Positions 18,488 through 27,151 of a DNA stretch of 36,342 nt are shown here, in pieces (within the stretch, counting starts at the first letter, position 1; the number at the start of each line of letters is the position of its first letter). Made by a program: the position numbers and the translations under genes. The stretch comes from Candidatus Zixiibacteriota bacterium (GTDB taxonomy: Bacteria > Zixibacteria > MSB-5A5 > GN15 > FEB-12): the NCBI GenBank assembly GCA_024277795.1, contig JAJRUL010000119.1, positions 1 to 36,342 on the forward strand. The letters run 5' to 3'. The notes below the pieces were generated by a model that was given only the letters and a program-made list of their open reading frames with translations, did not search any database and was not told the DNA's origin.

Positions 18488-19000
18488 CTACCCTACAGCA
18501 GTAGCGAACTGTTTCCTCAGAGCGGTTTTGACACAACCTGGTACTAAAGTTCCGATATCACCTCCATGTGAAGCGACATCTTTAACGATTGTAGAAGTGA
18601 GGTATACCCACTTCAACGACGGCATCAAAAATACTGTTTCAATTTCTTTGGCTAGCTTTCTATTCATAAGTGCCATCTGGAATTCATATTCAAAATCAGA
18701 AATAGCTCGCAACCCTCGTACAATTGCACTTGCCTTCATTTCTCGAGAAAGCTCTGCCAATAATCCATTAAAACCAATCACTCTAACTTGAGAAGAATAC
18801 GGTTTATTCGAAATAGACTTTTCGACCATTTCGATACGTTCTTCAAAGTTAAATAGGGGTTCTTTGCTGGTATTTCGGGCGACTGCAACTATGACATCTT
18901 CGAAAAGATGACAGGCTCTCTCAATTAATGAGATATGCCCATTCGTCACAGGGTCGAACGTTCCAGGATAAACAGCGCGATTTTTTTTTACACTAACCAA
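18488..19000 (-). CDS. coaD: Phosphopantetheine adenylyltransferase
   Basis: A 170-residue nucleotidyltransferase with 'YPGTFDPVTNGH' (residues 10-21), containing the T/HxGH-type ATP-binding motif. It has 'ASAIVRGLRAISDFEYEFQMALMNRKL', which is diagnostic for CoaD, and 'TSTIVKDVASHGGDI' near the end. It transfers AMP to 4'-phosphopantetheine in the penultimate step of CoA synthesis in the cytoplasm. Length is normal. The start codon is GTG (residues 'VSVKKNRAVYPG'). It lies 50 bp upstream of lysS and 39 bp downstream of the PilM-like gene on the same strand, so co-transcription is likely. Confidence 0.95.
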   Translation of the reverse strand: MVSVKKNRAVYPGTFDPVTNGHISLIERACHLFEDVIVAVARNTSKEPLFNFEERIEMVEKSISNKPYSSQVRVIGFNGLLAELSREMKASAIVRGLRAISDFEYEFQMALMNRKLAKEIETVFLMPSLKWVYLTSTIVKDVASHGGDIGTLVPGCVKTALRKQFATAVG

Positions 19001-19039
19001 ATACTAAAGCCATAAAAACAAAATTACTAACTAACAATA

Positions 19040-19933
19040 TTAAGATACGTTTCCACTATCTGAAAGGCAAGCGCTAAATGAGGCCAGTCCCAAAGCTGAC
19101 AGGATAGAGCTTGTATGAGCTTGAGTCGGCTTCTCGGTCTGATTGAAGTATCCTAAGTTCATCTTTGGTCTTTCTACCGTTATATCAAGTTCCTCGGCTA
19201 TAATGGCAATCACAGCATCAGACAAATTCCCCCCTGATATGACTACAGAAATCAGGGGAAGATTTATTCCAGAGTCGAAAAGTGATGCGAGATGAAAATC
19301 AAGAAGCGTTTTCAACTCAGGCAGAATATGACTGATTTCATCTGTTGAAATAGTCTTACTCAACTGGAATGGTAGGACAAAAAGGTCAACTATTGAACAA
19401 TGGTAGACCAATGCGACAGAGATATATCTATCTGAGATATCAAGGTATGCAACAAATTCACCGTTGGTACTGTGACAAAAATCCAGCCACCCTCGAACTT
19501 GTGCAACCAATCGTGATGAAAAACGAAGCTGTTGTATGTCTTTATGGCTCAAATCATATTCTTGAAGAAGGAAGTCCTCAAGCTGTTGCCGTCTTATTAT
19601 CAGGCCGACATGATGGTTATGATCCTTACCACTGATCACATCAATCAAATATTCATCACTATCACACAGTATTGACTCTCTGATTTCAAAAGCGACTGCA
19701 CTGGTAATATCAACTCCGTGAGGGTATGTCATATTAACCGTATGTATATTGATCAGTCGGTCTGGAAGTGCAATATGTGCATTCGAGTACTCAATCAGAT
19801 AATCAGTAAGGTTTATTACTTCAACAGTCTCCCATGTGACAACTTCAGAGCGTCCTGAATCGGTTCGCAGTTTAACAATTGTTGCCTGATTATTCTGAAG
19901 GTCTATGCCAGTGAAGATCGGAGTCGTCGTCAT
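19040..19933 (-). CDS. PilM/GspL-like actin-fold protein
   Basis: A 297-residue soluble protein with a weak but consistent actin/PilM pattern. The first strand is 'FTGIDLQNNQATIVKL' (like iGIDIGsxxvKvv), then 'VAYLDISDRYISVALVY' as the second phosphate-region strand, 'ISVVISGGNLSDAVIAII' as the adenosine-region GG turn, 'LDITVERPKMN' and 'ILSALGLAS' near the end. PilM and GspL organise type IV pilus or type II secretion platforms at the inner membrane. The start codon overlaps the stop of the ComEA-like gene (ATGA), so they are translationally coupled. No pilN, pilO or pilQ follows; coaD comes next. Nucleotide-binding residues look degenerate, so the pilus role is inference. Confidence 0.5.
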   Translation of the reverse strand: MTTTPIFTGIDLQNNQATIVKLRTDSGRSEVVTWETVEVINLTDYLIEYSNAHIALPDRLINIHTVNMTYPHGVDITSAVAFEIRESILCDSDEYLIDVISGKDHNHHVGLIIRRQQLEDFLLQEYDLSHKDIQQLRFSSRLVAQVRGWLDFCHSTNGEFVAYLDISDRYISVALVYHCSIVDLFVLPFQLSKTISTDEISHILPELKTLLDFHLASLFDSGINLPLISVVISGGNLSDAVIAIIAEELDITVERPKMNLGYFNQTEKPTQAHTSSILSALGLASFSACLSDSGNVS

Positions 19934-20343
19934 TGATTATCTTTTATCCGCAGGTATGGTTCTAAACGTTCGTACAATCTTGGACCGATCCCTCGTACAT
20001 TCATAATATCAACTTTGCGTGCAAATCTACTCTCCTGTCGATATGTAACAATTCGCTCAGCTATTATCGGTCCTATCCCAGGAAGCAGTTCAAGTGAGTC
20101 TGCCGGTGCACTATTCGGATCAAGTACAAAAACTCCTGTAAAGTGTTTCTCATCCTCTCCTACAATGATTTCAAACTTTGGTTCGGACTGAATGGGTTGT
20201 GTGTATTTCCTGACAAGTACATATCCTCCCATTACAATCATGCTTGTCGCTAATACGGCAAGTACTTTAAGTTGATTAGTACTGAAATCGAAATACTTGT
20301 TCATCTTTGTTTCAGACTCATTCTCTCTCATGAGTATACACAA
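19930..20343 (-). CDS. ComEA-like membrane-anchored helix-hairpin-helix protein
   Basis: A 137-residue protein with one membrane helix (about residues 27-44, 'VLAVLATSMIVMGGYVLV') and a C-terminal ComEA-type double HhH domain (about 75-137): 'SLELLPGIGPIIAERIVTYRQ' and 'IMNVRGIGPRLYERLEPYL'. ComEA proteins bind DNA in the periplasm during competence; related ones occur in pilus or secretion operons. The start is uncertain: ATG codons at 20343, 20331 and 20304 are all in frame and none has a strong ribosome site. It is coupled to the PilM-like gene by a 4-base overlap, which together suggests a pilus- or DNA-uptake-related pair. Confidence 0.75.
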   Translation of the reverse strand: MCILMRENESETKMNKYFDFSTNQLKVLAVLATSMIVMGGYVLVRKYTQPIQSEPKFEIIVGEDEKHFTGVFVLDPNSAPADSLELLPGIGPIIAERIVTYRQESRFARKVDIMNVRGIGPRLYERLEPYLRIKDNQ

Positions 20344-20417
20344 TCAGGAATCTGATGTACAGAGGTAGTATAGGTAGGATTATTGATCGACGACAGAAGA
20401 AGGTAAGCTAAGGTAAG

Positions 20418-20996
20418 CTATGGTTTGGTAAACTTCCCCGCCGAACGTGTCGACCCGGATATGCGGTTAAGAATCTTATAGCTGTGCATCCGTTGATCGG
20501 CCTCCATCCCCCAGCCCGTCACTATTTCATCATCAGTTGTAATTCTGACAAACGCATCGGTATGAATGCGATCTGTCTTTGAATCCCAATAGAGATAGTC
20601 TGTTTCCAGTTTTGATCCATTTTCTGAAATAACAACAACATTTCCAAAAATATTGAACTGCCCGCTATTTTCACGAATGATTCCCGAATCACCTGTCACC
20701 TCTGATGTCACTTGGCCGAGACTATCCAATACATTAATGTCAAGCTGATAGGCCATTGTTGAATCTTGTGAATCAAATTGGAGAAGTTTCTCAGCAACGA
20801 TCTCAGCGGTCACGACCCCTTTATCGTACAAGTATATCCGCGCCCCACGAACCTCACTATTCGGATGAATCGCACTGTCACGTTGCGATGATTTCACTCC
20901 CGACGTTCGTGACGCGGATGAATTCTCATCCCGCCCACAACCGGAAATGAATACGATTAATATGAGTAAAGTCGCTATATATCTTTTCACAAACAA
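20418..20996 (-). CDS. lptC: LptC-family LPS transport lipoprotein
   Basis: A 192-residue protein with a signal peptide and lipobox ISGC (Cys20). The pattern 'RGARIYLYDKGVVTAEIVAEKLLQF' followed by 'VTGDSGIIRENSGQFNIFGNVVVIS', 'ETDYLYWDSKTDRIHTD' and 'VTGWGMEAD' is that of LptC/OstA beta-jellyroll proteins that carry LPS from the LptBFG extractor to LptA. Canonical LptC has an N-terminal membrane anchor instead; a lipid anchor is common in non-proteobacterial relatives. Its position directly after the Kdo and lipid A acyltransferase genes supports the role. No lptA or lptB follows in the window. Confidence 0.8.
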   Translation of the reverse strand: MFVKRYIATLLILIVFISGCGRDENSSASRTSGVKSSQRDSAIHPNSEVRGARIYLYDKGVVTAEIVAEKLLQFDSQDSTMAYQLDINVLDSLGQVTSEVTGDSGIIRENSGQFNIFGNVVVISENGSKLETDYLYWDSKTDRIHTDAFVRITTDDEIVTGWGMEADQRMHSYKILNRISGSTRSAGKFTKP

Positions 20997-21055
20997 TCAT
21001 CTCCAAAGTCTTCTACTTATTATCGGCGCCTAAAGACGCATAATTTCAGCTTTTG

Positions 21056-21964
21056 TCAAGATGATTCTCGAGAATCTACATTCCAGCGATCATGTAACCA
21101 TATCCACTGAGACTTATACGTGGTAATAATGTCTTCTATTTCTGCAATACAAGCAGATGTCAGGCGAATTGCATCAGCTTCAAGATCATTAGTCCGCTCA
21201 ATCGTAACTTCTTGGCGCGCAATAAACTTATAGCGATTGTGATCTATTCGGACACAGAAAGTCGGAACCATTGCAGCACCTGTTTTTAAGGCAATCAAAG
21301 ATTGGCCAATCGGGGTAAGGGCGGGATGACCAAACCAAGGTATCATTTCTCCACGGACTTTTGATGATCCTGCATCAATCAAAACTCCAATACAGCCACC
21401 CTTTTTAAGCCAGTTTAGCAATAATCGTGGTGAATCAGTAGTTGCGATATTAGTGATTTTCCCCGCCTGCCTGTTGGCCAATAGGAGTTTATCCATTCTC
21501 GGATCATACATAGTTCGAGCAATCACGGCTGTATCAATACCCTCTTCTGCGGCACACACAGCCATGAGTTCAAAATTACCGATATGTCCCGAGACTCCAA
21601 AGGCCCCCTTACCACGTGCAAGAGCATTTTTGAGATGGTGCATTCCTTCGATCTCGATTAATGCTCTAATTTCAGAATCATAATACTTCTTAACCCGTAC
21701 GATGTCAGTCAGGTTCTTTCCTGAGTTGATAAAAAACTCACGACAAATCTGATATCGCTCACTACCTGACAACTCATCCCCATAAGCAATGACGAGATTT
21801 TTTTCAATTCGTGCGCGATCTTTCAAAAGTAGTGCCCATGCAACATGACCGATAGTCGCTCCCATCGGTTGTGTGATAGATCGGGGAAGGAGATTTATTA
21901 ACCAAATCAAGAACTTGGCAAGATAGTATACAAGATTATGTTTGAGACGCTTGATCAAGCGCAT
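21056..21964 (-). CDS. Lipid A biosynthesis acyltransferase (LpxL/HtrB family)
   Basis: A 302-residue inner-membrane-associated acyltransferase. The catalytic HX4E motif is in 'SGHIGNFEL'. Other family segments are 'LLKDRARIEKNLVIAYGDEL', 'IGVLIDAGS', 'TPIGQSLIALKTGAAMVPTF' and the C-terminal 'SQWIWLHDRW'. LpxL-type enzymes add a secondary acyl chain to Kdo2-lipid A. An N-terminal hydrophobic helix ('LAKFLIWLINLLP') anchors it. It starts two bases after the kdsD stop, so it is in the same operon, which fits its Kdo-dependent substrate. The exact acyl chain cannot be predicted. Confidence 0.88.
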   Translation of the reverse strand: MRLIKRLKHNLVYYLAKFLIWLINLLPRSITQPMGATIGHVAWALLLKDRARIEKNLVIAYGDELSGSERYQICREFFINSGKNLTDIVRVKKYYDSEIRALIEIEGMHHLKNALARGKGAFGVSGHIGNFELMAVCAAEEGIDTAVIARTMYDPRMDKLLLANRQAGKITNIATTDSPRLLLNWLKKGGCIGVLIDAGSSKVRGEMIPWFGHPALTPIGQSLIALKTGAAMVPTFCVRIDHNRYKFIARQEVTIERTNDLEADAIRLTSACIAEIEDIITTYKSQWIWLHDRWNVDSRESS

Positions 21965-21966
21965 AG

Positions 21967-22932
21967 TCAGACCAGTTTTGACTTTAGGATATCGTGAAGA
22001 TGAATAATCCCTACCACTCGACCATCATCATCAGTTGATGCAAGCTGAGTAATAGCATGTTTCTCCATTAATGAAAGGGCCGCTTCCAGTAGTGCTTTGG
22101 CTGAAATAGTTTTTGGATTTGCTTTCATCACATCACCCGCAGACAAGGCATACAGATCAATTTTATTGTCAAGCAATCGCCTAAGATCACCATCAGTAAA
22201 AATCCCTTTCATTCTCTGTTCGGAATCTGTGAGAATCACACACCCGAGTCTCTTTTCAGTCATCACAACTAACATCTCCTGCATCGAAGTCGTTTCTTTC
22301 ACAATCGGTATGGCATCACCCGTATGATGTATTTCGTTTACTTTTTTGAGTAAACGCCAACCAAGAGTTCCCCCTGGATGAAATTGTGCAAAATCCTCAG
22401 CAGAAAAATTCCGTGCTTTTAACAATGCGACAGCAAGTGCATCCCCCATCACCAATGTTACCGTTGTCGATGATGTTGGAACTAAATTGTTGGGACAGGC
22501 TTCCTTATCAACTGAACAATCGAGTAAAATATCAGCTCGTTTTGCCAATTCAGATTCTGTATCCCCTACAAGTGCTATTATAGTCACTCCCAGCCTACGA
22601 CCCGTTGCCATCACGAGTTCAATTTCACCAAGTCGACCCGACTTTGATATGACTAACATAATATCATCAGATCGCATTAGGCCAAGATCGCCATGCCCCG
22701 CCTCGGCAGGGTGCAGGAAAAATGATGAAATACCAGTCGAGTTCAAAGTTGCTGTAATCTTTTTTCCGATCAGACCGGATTTCCCCATCCCCGATACAAT
22801 TACCCGCCCACGACAGGTAAGTATTGCTTCTACAGCACGCTCGAAATCTTCGTTGATTCGATCAGCTAATGCGGAAACTGCCTCGGCTTCCATGTGAATG
22901 ACTTCTCGACCGAAATTAATCAATTCACTCAT
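21967..22932 (-). CDS. kdsD: D-arabinose-5-phosphate isomerase (KdsD/KpsF type)
   Basis: A 321-residue protein with an N-terminal SIS sugar-isomerase domain ('RVIVSGMGKSGLIGKKITATLNSTG', 'PAEAGHGDLG', 'ISKSGRLGEI') followed by two CBS domains (about 205-321, ending 'GIIHLHDILKS'). It converts ribulose-5-phosphate to arabinose-5-phosphate, the first committed Kdo precursor. 'PTSSTTVTLVMGDALAVAL' and 'FHPGGTLGWRLL' are characteristic of KdsD. Its ATG overlaps the kdsC stop by four bases, so translation is coupled. Confidence 0.95.
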   Translation of the reverse strand: MSELINFGREVIHMEAEAVSALADRINEDFERAVEAILTCRGRVIVSGMGKSGLIGKKITATLNSTGISSFFLHPAEAGHGDLGLMRSDDIMLVISKSGRLGEIELVMATGRRLGVTIIALVGDTESELAKRADILLDCSVDKEACPNNLVPTSSTTVTLVMGDALAVALLKARNFSAEDFAQFHPGGTLGWRLLKKVNEIHHTGDAIPIVKETTSMQEMLVVMTEKRLGCVILTDSEQRMKGIFTDGDLRRLLDNKIDLYALSAGDVMKANPKTISAKALLEAALSLMEKHAITQLASTDDDGRVVGIIHLHDILKSKLV

Positions 22933-23471
22933 GAGAGATACTCTTTAGGATTACGCTTTACTGCCAAAAACCAAGACTCAAGAATTTCCCTTACTGCCCC
23001 GTCACCTCCAGAACGTTCCGTAACCCAATCGACAACATCGATGAACTCCTTACAGGAGTTTGCAACTGCTATTGACAATCCAACTTTTTCAGCCAGAGAG
23101 ATATCGAGGATCTCATTTCCAACAAATGTGACATCATTATATGATAAAGAGAGCTCGTGCAAGAGTGCTTCTATCAATAATACTTTATCTTTTCGTCCCT
23201 GAAGTACATGCTTTACCCCGAGTTCCTTCATTCGGCTGTCGGTAGCTGGTGAATACCTCCCTGATACAATTGCAAGAGTCAAACCTGCTCTCTGAGCCAA
23301 GACCATATAGAAACCATCTGAAATATTGAATCTCTTCAACTCAAAACCATCTGACCCAACATAAATCGAATCATCGGTCAAAACACCGTCAACATCAAGG
23401 GCCAGAAGCTTTGTGTTGGCAAGACGGAGTAGGAACTCATCCCGCTTTAGTTTTTCTTTATCGTTATTCAT
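22929..23471 (-). CDS. kdsC: 3-deoxy-D-manno-octulosonate 8-phosphate phosphatase (HAD family)
   Basis: A 180-residue HAD C0-type phosphatase. The nucleophile motif is 'DVDGVLTD', followed by 'FELKRFNISDG', 'LAIVSGRYSPATDSRMKELG' and the conserved 'ERSGGDGAVREILE' near the C-terminus. Motif IV reads GNEILD rather than the more usual GDDxxD; Asn/Glu variants occur in YrbI-type relatives, so this need not mean inactivity. It removes phosphate from Kdo-8-phosphate. The ATG overlaps the kdsA stop by one base (TAATG) and its own stop overlaps kdsD. Confidence 0.93.
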   Translation of the reverse strand: MNNDKEKLKRDEFLLRLANTKLLALDVDGVLTDDSIYVGSDGFELKRFNISDGFYMVLAQRAGLTLAIVSGRYSPATDSRMKELGVKHVLQGRKDKVLLIEALLHELSLSYNDVTFVGNEILDISLAEKVGLSIAVANSCKEFIDVVDWVTERSGGDGAVREILESWFLAVKRNPKEYLS

Positions 23472-24262
23472 TACTTTAACGCCTTTCTCACATTGAGAAC
23501 ATCTCTCAGCAAGTCTTTGATCTGACTAAGAGGAAGCATAGATTTTGCATCAGACATCGCCTTATCCGGATTAGGATGTGTCTCTACAAAAAGTCCATCG
23601 ATACCGATAGCTGTTGCCGCACGTGCCATAGGGATAATCATATCGGGTTGACCGCCTGAAACATTACCTGAACCTGAAGGATGCTGTAATGAATGTGAAG
23701 CATCAAAAATAACTTTGCCGTAAGCTTTCATAACAGGGAGAGACCTAAAATCAACGATGAGATTATGATACCCAAAACAACTGCCACGCTCGGTGAGCAT
23801 TATTTTTTGACTGTTGGCTTTTTCCACAGCATGTTTCATATCTTCAGGCGCAAGGAATTGCCCTTTTTTAATATTCACCCATCTGCCTGTGGCACCTGCT
23901 TCAGCAATAAGATCAGTCTGACGAGATAAAAATGCGGGGATCTGAAGAATATCTGCTACCTCTGCAACAGCTTGAACTTCACCAGCTTCATGAACATCGG
24001 TCAGAATCGGCACGTTATATTTCTCTTTGACTGTTGAAAGAATATCTAATCCTTGCTCCAATCCCGGACCAGTATATGCCTTAGCAGATGTTCTATTTGC
24101 TTTTTGATACGATGCTTTGAACACAAATGGAATATCAAGTTTCTCAGTAATTTCCAAAACGGACTTAGCAACTTCAAGGCATAGCTCTTCTGACTCCGCC
24201 ACACACGGGCCGGCTATCAGAAAAAACTCGCCGTTGGCTATTCTGTTCATTGTATTTGACAT
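23471..24262 (-). CDS. kdsA: 3-deoxy-8-phosphooctulonate synthase, metal-dependent type
   Basis: A 263-residue TIM-barrel enzyme condensing phosphoenolpyruvate with arabinose-5-phosphate to Kdo-8-phosphate. Motifs are 'IAGPCVAESEE', 'FKASYQKANRTS', 'LQIPAFLSRQTDL', 'KKGQFLAPEDM', 'LTERGSCFGYHNLIVDFRS' and 'LFVETHPNPDKAMSDAKS'. The Cys of AGPC, the His of 'DASHSLQ', the Glu of 'VETHP' and the Asp of 'AMSDAK' are the four metal ligands of the Aquifex-type enzyme; E. coli has Asn in place of the Cys. It is the first gene of the overlapping kdsA-kdsC-kdsD set. The start codon follows an upstream stretch without a strong ribosome site; a second ATG is four codons in. Confidence 0.95.
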   Translation of the reverse strand: MSNTMNRIANGEFFLIAGPCVAESEELCLEVAKSVLEITEKLDIPFVFKASYQKANRTSAKAYTGPGLEQGLDILSTVKEKYNVPILTDVHEAGEVQAVAEVADILQIPAFLSRQTDLIAEAGATGRWVNIKKGQFLAPEDMKHAVEKANSQKIMLTERGSCFGYHNLIVDFRSLPVMKAYGKVIFDASHSLQHPSGSGNVSGGQPDMIIPMARAATAIGIDGLFVETHPNPDKAMSDAKSMLPLSQIKDLLRDVLNVRKALK

Positions 24263-24333
24263 GAATTAGAATATAATGGTCACCGGTGAAAACTCCAGCG
24301 AATTTGCATCAGGTTTGAACTCAATATGACCAG

Positions 24334-24678
24334 TCACATCTTACGAAAATGCCATTTGAGCTTGTCACCCGGTGAAAGCATATATTTATCGCAAGCTATT
24401 TTGGCCATACTGTCATTGACAGAATACACCCAAAAGGCACTCGAACTATTGACGATTGAGTCAATTCCTTTGACGAACAGCCCCATTGACGAACTTCTAC
24501 TATCTACCGTATGTTCTCTCTGAAGTAGCTCAAGTACTGTCTCTGCTTCTTCAGCAGTTAACTCAATCGTAATACTATCAGTAACCGCTACAGTTTTCTT
24601 GTCTGCCTTCTTGTCCTGAGCGCTACATGCGATAAGCAGATAACAAATAGATACAGTTAGGAATAATCTCAACATCAT
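24334..24678 (-). CDS. Small DUF4430-like lipoprotein
   Basis: A 114-residue protein with a lipobox LIAC (Cys18). The C-terminal half 'GLFVKGIDSIVNSSSAFWVYSVNDSMAKIACDKYMLSPGDKLKWHF' follows the DUF4430/transcobalamin-C-like pattern: 'Gxxvxxidgi', then 'W.yyVN', then 'y.l..GD.i.W.f'. This is a ubiquitin-like fold sometimes linked to cobalamin binding or cell-surface proteins. It is 71 bp upstream of kdsA on the same strand and may lead that operon, though no functional link to Kdo is evident. The charged spacer after the Cys (QDKKADKK) is typical of lipoproteins. Confidence 0.6.
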   Translation of the reverse strand: MMLRLFLTVSICYLLIACSAQDKKADKKTVAVTDSITIELTAEEAETVLELLQREHTVDSRSSSMGLFVKGIDSIVNSSSAFWVYSVNDSMAKIACDKYMLSPGDKLKWHFRKM

Positions 24679-24849
24679 ATTTACTCTTTCATTCCTTTCA
24701 GATTGATGTATGAAGATAATCTTATGCTAATCTTCACACAAGTAAACGATAGAGAGTCGACAATTTTAGCTATGATTTTACTTGCCCGAACAAGTGCATA
24801 TTCTATACATTATACTCAGTATTTCAACTGGTCATAGTAGGAGAAGAAT

Positions 24850-25779
24850 ATGGAATTTGGTGAAATTGTCAGAACTGCTTTTCGCATCGCATGGCAAAAG
24901 AAAACCTTATGGTTGCTTGGTATTTTTGCAACGGGAAGTTCCATGTCTTCTATGTTTGATGTTTTTGACAAGGGGGGAGATGACTTTGATATTAAACAAT
25001 TCGGTTTAGGCTCAGACTTCGACTCGATTGGAAACTTTTTTTCACAAAATTCATGGATTGTCGTTGTACTCGTGGCCTTGCTCCTCCTTATGCTCTTAAC
25101 ATATTTCATCCTGCACCTAATCTGTGCCCCTGCTTTGATAGATGCAGTTAAGCAGAATGCAACGGGTCATACATATAGGCTTCGGGAGTCACTTTCTGTC
25201 GGTGTTCAATATATGTGGCGATATCTCGGACTGATTCTATTAAAAGCTATGATCGGTATTGCAACCGTTGGTGTTTTAATTGTGACATCAGTATTTGCCT
25301 TTATTGCACATACAGTATTGGGTATTGTCGCTATTCTCTTTATTATTCCAATCGGCTTTATCATGATTGTGAGCTTAGCTTCTATCTTTGCTTTGGCCGA
25401 AAGGGCAATAGTCGTTGATGATTATCCGATTCTTGACTCAATAGATTATGCTTTTGGGCTGTTCATGAAAAATAAAGCGAATTGCTTAACCTGCTTCATC
25501 ATTTACGTTGGTATATCCATTGTGATTGCACTGGCATCATTTGTTCTGTTGGCCGCTTTAGCTATTCCGTTTGCAATAGTCGCTTTTACCTCATCAGCGG
25601 GCTTGATTCTCTCTCTTTTAGTCGGAATACCCTTGTTTCTCGCTATATCCTTGCCTATCAGTGGCTTTGTCGGAGCCGCTCTCGAGGGAATATATACCCT
25701 GTTTTACATGCGTTTATTGGCAATTGGTGATACACAACGAGGTGAAATAGCATCTGATCCATCACCAGGTGCAGTTTGA
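24850..25779 (+). CDS. Polytopic inner-membrane protein of unknown function
   Basis: A 309-residue protein with about five to six hydrophobic helices: near 20-30 (weak), 70-95, 130-155, 158-180, 220-245 and 250-280. The N-terminal 'EFGEIVRTAFRIAWQKKTLWLLGIF' and 'ALAERAIVVDDYPILDSIDYAFGLF' resemble the membrane-domain proteins annotated as DUF4013/DUF7544- or glycerophosphodiesterase-membrane-domain-like, in which a repeated 'A..L...n' helix pair occurs. No catalytic motif is visible. GGAG six bases before ATG supports the start. It is followed 38 bp later by the PDZ-protein gene in the same direction, so the two are probably co-transcribed. Confidence 0.6.
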   Translation: MEFGEIVRTAFRIAWQKKTLWLLGIFATGSSMSSMFDVFDKGGDDFDIKQFGLGSDFDSIGNFFSQNSWIVVVLVALLLLMLLTYFILHLICAPALIDAVKQNATGHTYRLRESLSVGVQYMWRYLGLILLKAMIGIATVGVLIVTSVFAFIAHTVLGIVAILFIIPIGFIMIVSLASIFALAERAIVVDDYPILDSIDYAFGLFMKNKANCLTCFIIYVGISIVIALASFVLLAALAIPFAIVAFTSSAGLILSLLVGIPLFLAISLPISGFVGAALEGIYTLFYMRLLAIGDTQRGEIASDPSPGAV

Positions 25780-25817
25780 TCTTGCTTCTTGGGTAGTAGC
25801 GCGCTTATTATCGGGCT

Positions 25818-27002
25818 ATGAAAAAGAGTCTATTCCTGTTGTTCATATTGACAATTGCTGTTCCAGCAATTGGTCAGAATACATTTTATTCAATTTATAC
25901 GTATGATCATTTTATCCCGCAGGTTTTTATGCAGGATAAAACTGCTGATTTGCAGAGAGATATCTTTCCGAAATGGTACAAAGAACACTCTTCTGCACGT
26001 GACATCGCATGGTTGCACCATAATGATAGTAACATTGTTGAGTTTTGGAATGCACAAGGGGATACTATCCTGCATATCTTAACCGAACTATCGGGAATTG
26101 ACTGGCAGGAAACAGAATTCGATATTCATTTGGTTCGCTACTTTACTTCCATTGGATCAGGAGAGCCAACAATCCTGCCAATTGGTGGCATTATGCATCA
26201 TAGCTTAATTGAAGCCGCACCTCAGGGTAATAGACTCAAACTTAATTTAATCTATCAACTCGCTCGACGGATGCTCTCTCAGACAGATCAGCCGGATCGT
26301 GAATTTGATTTTGGCATTACTCAACATCCCCTCATGCGTCATACCCCTTACAGACGGGACAATCTTGCCATGCTCTTAGCAGTAGCAACCAGCCAGTCCG
26401 TACTTGGGTTAGATTCAACCCGAGATGCTTTTGAGTCTGCCTTTTGGCAACAACGATTCCCGGGATATGAGATTTTTAATCGGCACTTTGTTAACCAGTG
26501 GATTTTAACTCCTTCTCAAACACTCACCGACTGGCTCGTTCAGGAGCCGTACAATTCGGAACTTGTACGAATAACTCGTCCACCGAGACGCCCAAAAAAA
26601 GATACCCTGCAAACTCCCGAAATGTGGGTAGAGGGACTCCCTATCAAAGGACGACTCGGTATTGCTGTCAAAATCGACAACAGCGGATATTTGGTTATTG
26701 ATACACTAGATACGTATCGTTTGGGTTATGCCTGCGGTCTGCAAATCGGAGACCAAATACGCACGGTCAATGGTCGCAGGGTTCGCAACCATAAAGCTAT
26801 GGTAGAACGAATTCTTGAAACATTGGATGATGGTGGTGCGACTTTGCAGATTAGACGTGAAGACAAAACTACAACGGTGGTAATACAACCTTTGGCTTTG
26901 CCTGTTTTTGATGATGATTGGTTTTTATATGATGATGAATACGAAGATACATTCTTCGACTCAATCCCATCAGATTCAGACTATATTGATACTGACAATT
27001 AG
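25818..27002 (+). CDS. Exported PDZ-domain protein of unknown function
   Basis: A 394-residue protein with a signal peptide ('KKSLFLLFILTIAVPAIG', likely cut after AIG). The N-terminal ~250 residues are of unknown fold and carry no HExxH or catalytic Ser/His motif I can see. Residues ~275-360 form a PDZ domain: 'KGRLGIAVKIDNSGYLVIDTL', then 'YACGLQIGDQIRTVNGRRV' and 'LEIRRE'-like 'LQIRREDKTTTVVI'. The tail is strongly acidic ('DDDWFLYDDEYEDT'). It resembles DegS/CtpA-type PDZ parts without a protease domain, so a scaffold role in the periplasm is possible. The start has no clear ribosome site; coupling to the upstream gene may help. Confidence 0.7.
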   Translation: MKKSLFLLFILTIAVPAIGQNTFYSIYTYDHFIPQVFMQDKTADLQRDIFPKWYKEHSSARDIAWLHHNDSNIVEFWNAQGDTILHILTELSGIDWQETEFDIHLVRYFTSIGSGEPTILPIGGIMHHSLIEAAPQGNRLKLNLIYQLARRMLSQTDQPDREFDFGITQHPLMRHTPYRRDNLAMLLAVATSQSVLGLDSTRDAFESAFWQQRFPGYEIFNRHFVNQWILTPSQTLTDWLVQEPYNSELVRITRPPRRPKKDTLQTPEMWVEGLPIKGRLGIAVKIDNSGYLVIDTLDTYRLGYACGLQIGDQIRTVNGRRVRNHKAMVERILETLDDGGATLQIRREDKTTTVVIQPLALPVFDDDWFLYDDEYEDTFFDSIPSDSDYIDTDN

Positions 27003-27105
27003 AAATGTCGAGTTCCCAAATAATTTCAAAATAACAAAAGAAACTACAAAACTGACAATATCAATTGATAACCATTCGTTCGTTTTTTCTCTCAATTGAA
27101 TAGTC

Positions 27106-27134
27106 ACCTGATGCTCATATACCGAACATCAGGT
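27106..27134. terminator. Possible bidirectional hairpin between convergent genes
   Basis: ACCTGATG pairs perfectly with CATCAGGT around a 13-base loop, lying between the convergent PDZ-protein and cytochrome genes. There is no strong T-run, so it is a weak terminator candidate. Confidence 0.4.
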
Positions 27135-27151
27135 AAACTACTATCCCCGAT

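Noticed and set aside
22929-23471. KdsC motif IV as GNEILD instead of GDDxxD, possibly an inactive phosphatase.
   Set aside because: Asn/Glu variants exist in active YrbI-type HAD proteins and the rest of the motifs are intact.
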